A program made the position numbers and the translations under genes. Shown piece by piece: positions 4,041 through 7,018 of a stretch of DNA of 7,018 nt. The stretch covers positions 1 to 7,018 of the forward strand of contig CANQQH010000060.1 of NCBI GenBank assembly GCA_947625955.1, in the 5' to 3' direction. The stretch is from an uncultured Clostridia bacterium. GTDB taxonomy: Bacteria; Bacillota; Clostridia; Christensenellales; UBA1242. Numbering within the stretch: the first letter of the stretch is position 1; the number at the start of each line of letters is the position of its first letter. The notes beneath the pieces were generated by a model. It saw only the letters and a program-made list of their open reading frames with translations. It was not told where the DNA came from and made no database searches.

Positions 4041-6032
4041 CCCAATGCCCTTGAAAGCCTCGATGTCTTTGCCGCTAAGCAAGAAGTCGGTGTTTGAATA
4101 TTCTTTTGAAAGCTCGCTGAAAATCTGCGACGCTTTTTTTAATGTTTGAAGACTCACAAGCTCAAATGGGTTGTCTATTCTTCCGTGTTGCTTTGTGCTG
4201 AGGATGTCCCCCGCTCCGCGCGAGTTATAGTCGAACTCGGCAATGTCGAAGCCGTTGAGGTTCTCTTTGAAATATTTGATGCGCGCGCTTGAAGTTTCAT
4301 TGAGGTTTTTTGTGAGGCAGAAACAATATGATTGTTGCCCACTCCTTCCTATTCTTCCACGAAGTTGATGAAGGGTTGCAAGACCAAACTTTTCAGGACT
4401 GACAATAACCATGATGTCGGCGCTCGCGATATCAACACCAACTTCAACAATGGTTGTTGAAACCAAAATCGACGCGTTGCCGTTTTTGAAAGAACTGATT
4501 ATCTTATTCTCTTCCGCGCTTGAAAGTTTGCCATGAGCCATCAAAACCTTCTCTTTTGAAAAGCGTTTTGAGAGCGAAGAAAACATACTATTCACCGAAA
4601 GCCCTTGATAGCAGTCGTCGTCGGTGTCGTCAATGTTAGCACAAACAACATACACTTTTGAGCCGCTTTCAATCTTCTTTTCAATGAAGTCCCACATATC
4701 GTTTTCTTTGCTTTCGTTGACGAGATTTGTTTGAATCTGTTTTTCAAAAGGACTATGTTCAAGTTTTGAAATGCTCAGCCCGCCATAATAGACTATTGCA
4801 AGACTTCTTGGAATTGGCGTTGCGCTCAGCATCAAAAGTTCGCAATTTTTTGCTCTCTCCAAAATTATTGAGCGCTGCTTCACGCCAAAGCGATGTTGCT
4901 CGTCGATGACCATGAGCTTAACATTACTAACATCAATGTCGTTATTCAAACAGCTGTGGGTTCCAATAAGCAAGATGTTTTGAGTTTTCATTTTTTCAAT
5001 TATTGCTCGTCTCTCGGCTGGGCTTGTGCTTGAAGAAAGAAAGCAAACTTCATAGCCAAGCAAGGAAAAATATTCCTTTGCTTTTTGATAGTGTTGCAAA
5101 GCGAGAATTTCGGTTGGAGCAATGAATATTGCGCTGTGGTTATTTTGAATGATATAGGCGCAAGTGATGAGAGCAATTATAGTTTTTCCGCTTCCAACAT
5201 CACCTTGGATCATGCGGTTCATAACGCGATTGCTTTCAAGATTTTCTTTGATTTCTTCAAGTACGCTAAGTTGAGAGGATGTCAAAGTGTATGGCAAAAA
5301 ACCGCAAAATTTGTCTAAAATAAGTGAAAAACCGCTATACTTTTGCGTTTTGAGTGAATTTTTTCTATTTGCGAGTTCATTGTTGAGTTTGATGAGGGGC
5401 ACTGTTTTTTCAATGTCAACCCTCTCTTTTGCCCTCTCTATTTCGGTTTCGTTGTTTGGGAAATGTATGTTTTTTATTGCCTCATTTAGCGTTAGGTCAA
5501 AGTGTGAAAGCTCAAAATCTTTTGGAAAGACACTCTCTATATTCGTCTTGTTGACCGCTTCTGTTATCGCGCTGAAAATGACACTCTGCCCTATGTTTTT
5601 ATATGTTTTATAGATTGGCAGAAGCTTGACCGAGGGGTCAATCTTGCTTTGATTTTTGAAGTTTGAAACAACAAAATAGCCATGTTTTGTGTTTGAATTT
5701 TTGCCATAAACATAGAGTGTGTCCCCTTCTTTTATGGCGTTTTTGATGTATGGCTGATTATACCAAATTCCCTTGAATATGTTTCCGTCGATGCCCTCAA
5801 GCAGAGCATAGCTATATGAAAAATTCTTCCTTATTCTTGAAAGTTTCACTTCGCCAACAACTTTGCATTTGAGCAACTTATATTTTCCGTCTTCTGCGAA
5901 AGTGTCTTTGCTTTCAAGATCAAAGTAGCTCTTAGGAAAATAGAGCGCCAAATCCTCAGCGCTCATTATTCCCTTTTCATTCAGGGTTTCAATTCGTTTT
6001 TTTCCTAAACCTTTGATGGTTTCAAGATTCAT
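4032..6032 (-). CDS. recG: ATP-dependent DNA helicase RecG
   Basis: RecG unwinds branched DNA, driving fork regression and Holliday junction migration. The 666-aa protein is complete and close to the usual 680-700. The N-terminal part has a helix-hairpin-like IKGLGKKRIETL (6-17) and an OB-fold wedge (about 50-130) that contacts the junction. The helicase motifs follow in order: GDVGSGKT (277-284, Walker A), APTEIL (305-310), GTHS (357-360), DEQH with RFG (377-383, Walker B), SATPIPRS (403-410), HGKLS (500-504), STTIVEVGVDI (525-535) and HQLRGRIGR (555-563, arginine fingers). NSRGAGDILSTKQHG (603-617) corresponds to the translocation motif region of RecG. The start ATG lies 5 nt after the fakA stop with no recognisable ribosome site, which points to coupling with fakA translation. 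The 3' end overlaps the convergent kinase gene by 9 nt, and no terminator hairpin is visible there. Confidence 0.97.
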   Translation of the reverse strand: MNLETIKGLGKKRIETLNEKGIMSAEDLALYFPKSYFDLESKDTFAEDGKYKLLKCKVVGEVKLSRIRKNFSYSYALLEGIDGNIFKGIWYNQPYIKNAIKEGDTLYVYGKNSNTKHGYFVVSNFKNQSKIDPSVKLLPIYKTYKNIGQSVIFSAITEAVNKTNIESVFPKDFELSHFDLTLNEAIKNIHFPNNETEIERAKERVDIEKTVPLIKLNNELANRKNSLKTQKYSGFSLILDKFCGFLPYTLTSSQLSVLEEIKENLESNRVMNRMIQGDVGSGKTIIALITCAYIIQNNHSAIFIAPTEILALQHYQKAKEYFSLLGYEVCFLSSSTSPAERRAIIEKMKTQNILLIGTHSCLNNDIDVSNVKLMVIDEQHRFGVKQRSIILERAKNCELLMLSATPIPRSLAIVYYGGLSISKLEHSPFEKQIQTNLVNESKENDMWDFIEKKIESGSKVYVVCANIDDTDDDCYQGLSVNSMFSSLSKRFSKEKVLMAHGKLSSAEENKIISSFKNGNASILVSTTIVEVGVDIASADIMVIVSPEKFGLATLHQLRGRIGRSGQQSYCFCLTKNLNETSSARIKYFKENLNGFDIAEFDYNSRGAGDILSTKQHGRIDNPFELVSLQTLKKASQIFSELSKEYSNTDFLLSGKDIEAFKGIGLN

Positions 6033-6037
6033 AGTTA

Positions 6038-7018
6038 TTATTCTATTGAAATCAAATAGTAGTAGAGAGGTTGTTCACCCCTATGGCATGCGATTTCAAG
6101 ATCTGGGTATTTCTCAGTTAGTTTTTCAATCAGCACTTCGCTGTCTTCCGGCTTCACATCTGCACCTGCAAAAAGCGTTAGGGTTGAAGCTTCTTCTTTG
6201 ATGAGTTTTGAAATTGTGCTGAGAGTAACGTCGTTAATCGATTGCCCTTTTGCGATGATGTGCTTGTCATTGAGACCGATATAGTCGCCCTCTTTGAGTT
6301 TGAAGCCATCGATTGAAGTTGACCTCACGGCATATGTAACAGAGCCGCTAATGACAGTTCCAATAGATGCAAGCATATTATTCTTGTTGTCTTCAACAGA
6401 GAGTTCTGGGTCAACATTGATTGCGGCTGTGATACCCTGAGGAACAGACTGAGTTGGAATAACAATGATGTTGCGCCTTGAAAGGTCGTTTGCAAGTTCG
6501 GCTGCAAGCACGATATTTTTGTTGTTTGGCAGAACGAATACCGTTTCAGCCAAAACATTGTCAGCCGCCTTTGCAATGTCCTCAGCGCTTGGGTTCATGG
6601 TTTGACCACCTTCAATAACATAGTCAACACCAAGGTCTTTGAATAGATTCGAAAGCCCAATACCAGCGCAAACAGACACAATGCCAATAGGCTTCAATTT
6701 TTCTGGTTCGTTTTGAACTTTCAGTGCCCTGTTTTGTTCGAGCATATTCTCAATCTTAACGCCATTGATTTCGCCGAGTTTGAGCGCGTTTGTGAGCGCA
6801 ACGCCCGGTTCGTTGGTGTGAACATGAACTTTGATGAGGTTGAGGTCTCCAATGCAAATGACGCTATCACCAATGCTAACAAGCGATTCACGGAGCTTGT
6901 CGATGTCGGCTTCGGTTGTTTTCTTGTTTATGTTTATAATGAAAAATTCGGTGCAATATGCGTATTCAATTTCGGCGAGATCATTATAGTTAACGCCGGC
7001 TTTAACTATAATGATCTC
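6038..7018 (-). CDS. fakA: Fatty acid kinase subunit FakA (YloV/DAK2-fusion family), C-terminal part
   Basis: The frame is open on the minus strand from the right edge (7018) to TAA at 6040-6038, giving 326 residues. The N-terminal DhaL/DAK2 kinase domain that binds ATP lies outside the window. FakA phosphorylates fatty acids held by FakB proteins, feeding exogenous fatty acids into phospholipid synthesis. Visible here are the middle domain, with YCTEF (Cys22 of the fragment) and KVHVHTNEPG (63-72, His65 and His67), and the C-terminal DegV-like domain with GIVSVCAGIG (112-121), IEGGQTMNPS (135-144) and VLPNNKNI. The Cys plus His-x-His set matches the zinc ligands known in staphylococcal FakA, with nearly the same spacing. 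An internal Met at 6745 is not the start, because the conserved family sequence continues well upstream. fakA beside recG is the usual Bacillota order. The first 17 bases at the edge form a fold-back repeat, so the first few residues may be false. Confidence 0.93.
   Translation of the reverse strand, partial: EIIIVKAGVNYNDLAEIEYAYCTEFFIININKKTTEADIDKLRESLVSIGDSVICIGDLNLIKVHVHTNEPGVALTNALKLGEINGVKIENMLEQNRALKVQNEPEKLKPIGIVSVCAGIGLSNLFKDLGVDYVIEGGQTMNPSAEDIAKAADNVLAETVFVLPNNKNIVLAAELANDLSRRNIIVIPTQSVPQGITAAINVDPELSVEDNKNNMLASIGTVISGSVTYAVRSTSIDGFKLKEGDYIGLNDKHIIAKGQSINDVTLSTISKLIKEEASTLTLFAGADVKPEDSEVLIEKLTEKYPDLEIACHRGEQPLYYYLISIE
6977..7018. repeat. Perfect 17-bp inverted repeat at the right edge
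   Basis: Bases 6977-6993 (starting GAGATCATTATAG) are the exact reverse complement of 7002-7018, separated by the eight-base loop CGCCGGCT, and the repeat ends exactly at the last base. It lies within fakA coding sequence. A fold-back artefact at a contig end is the simplest reading. A real hairpin in the gene is possible. Confidence 0.8.

Noticed and set aside
5085..5613. Plus-strand frames opposite recG
   Set aside because: They lie over the conserved RecG helicase and wedge domains and have no start signals.

Overview
This window looks like a piece of a chromosome from a low-to-moderate GC Gram-positive-type bacterium, most likely an uncultured gut member of the Bacillota (Clostridia-like). 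The reasons are the fakA-recG gene pair, a lipoprotein with clostridial-style CxxCG surface repeats, AT-rich spacers, extended -10 promoters (TGnTATAAT) and tRNA genes that encode CCA. TGA is used as a stop and TGG as Trp, so the standard bacterial code applies. Genes are cut at both ends (a lipoprotein at position 1, fakA at position 7018) and the right end is a perfect fold-back, so the window may be a whole short contig.

Layout from left to right: (a) 1-614, minus strand, the N-terminal 204 residues of a Cys-rich lipoprotein. (b) 645-687, a terminator hairpin that also carries the -35 box of the lipoprotein promoter. (c) 726-1277, minus strand, an unrecognised 183-aa protein with its own promoter. 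(d) 1406-1491, plus strand, tRNA-Leu(UAA) followed by a strong terminator. (e) 1802-2922, plus strand, a multi-pass family 3 acyltransferase broken by a run of 11 G. (f) 2967-3313, minus strand, a tRNA-Val(UAC)-Gly(GCC)-Cys(GCA) operon with a promoter, phased A-tracts and a terminator. (g) 3537-4040, plus strand, a small P-loop kinase. (h) 4032-6032, minus strand, recG. (i) 6038-7018, minus strand, the C-terminal two domains of fakA, 5 nt upstream of recG.

The most interesting element is the G11 tract at 2189-2199 inside the acyltransferase gene. As sequenced, the reading frame stops 8 bases after the tract. A change to 9 or 12 G joins it to a further 241 codons that carry the rest of the same membrane enzyme. 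This is the expected layout of a slipped-strand, phase-variable surface-modifying enzyme, here in the OFF state. The same gene appears to have a -10 box so close to its ATG that its mRNA may be leaderless. fakA (use of exogenous fatty acids) and recG (branched-DNA helicase) are housekeeping genes that look translationally coupled. No mobile element, CRISPR array or prophage module is visible.
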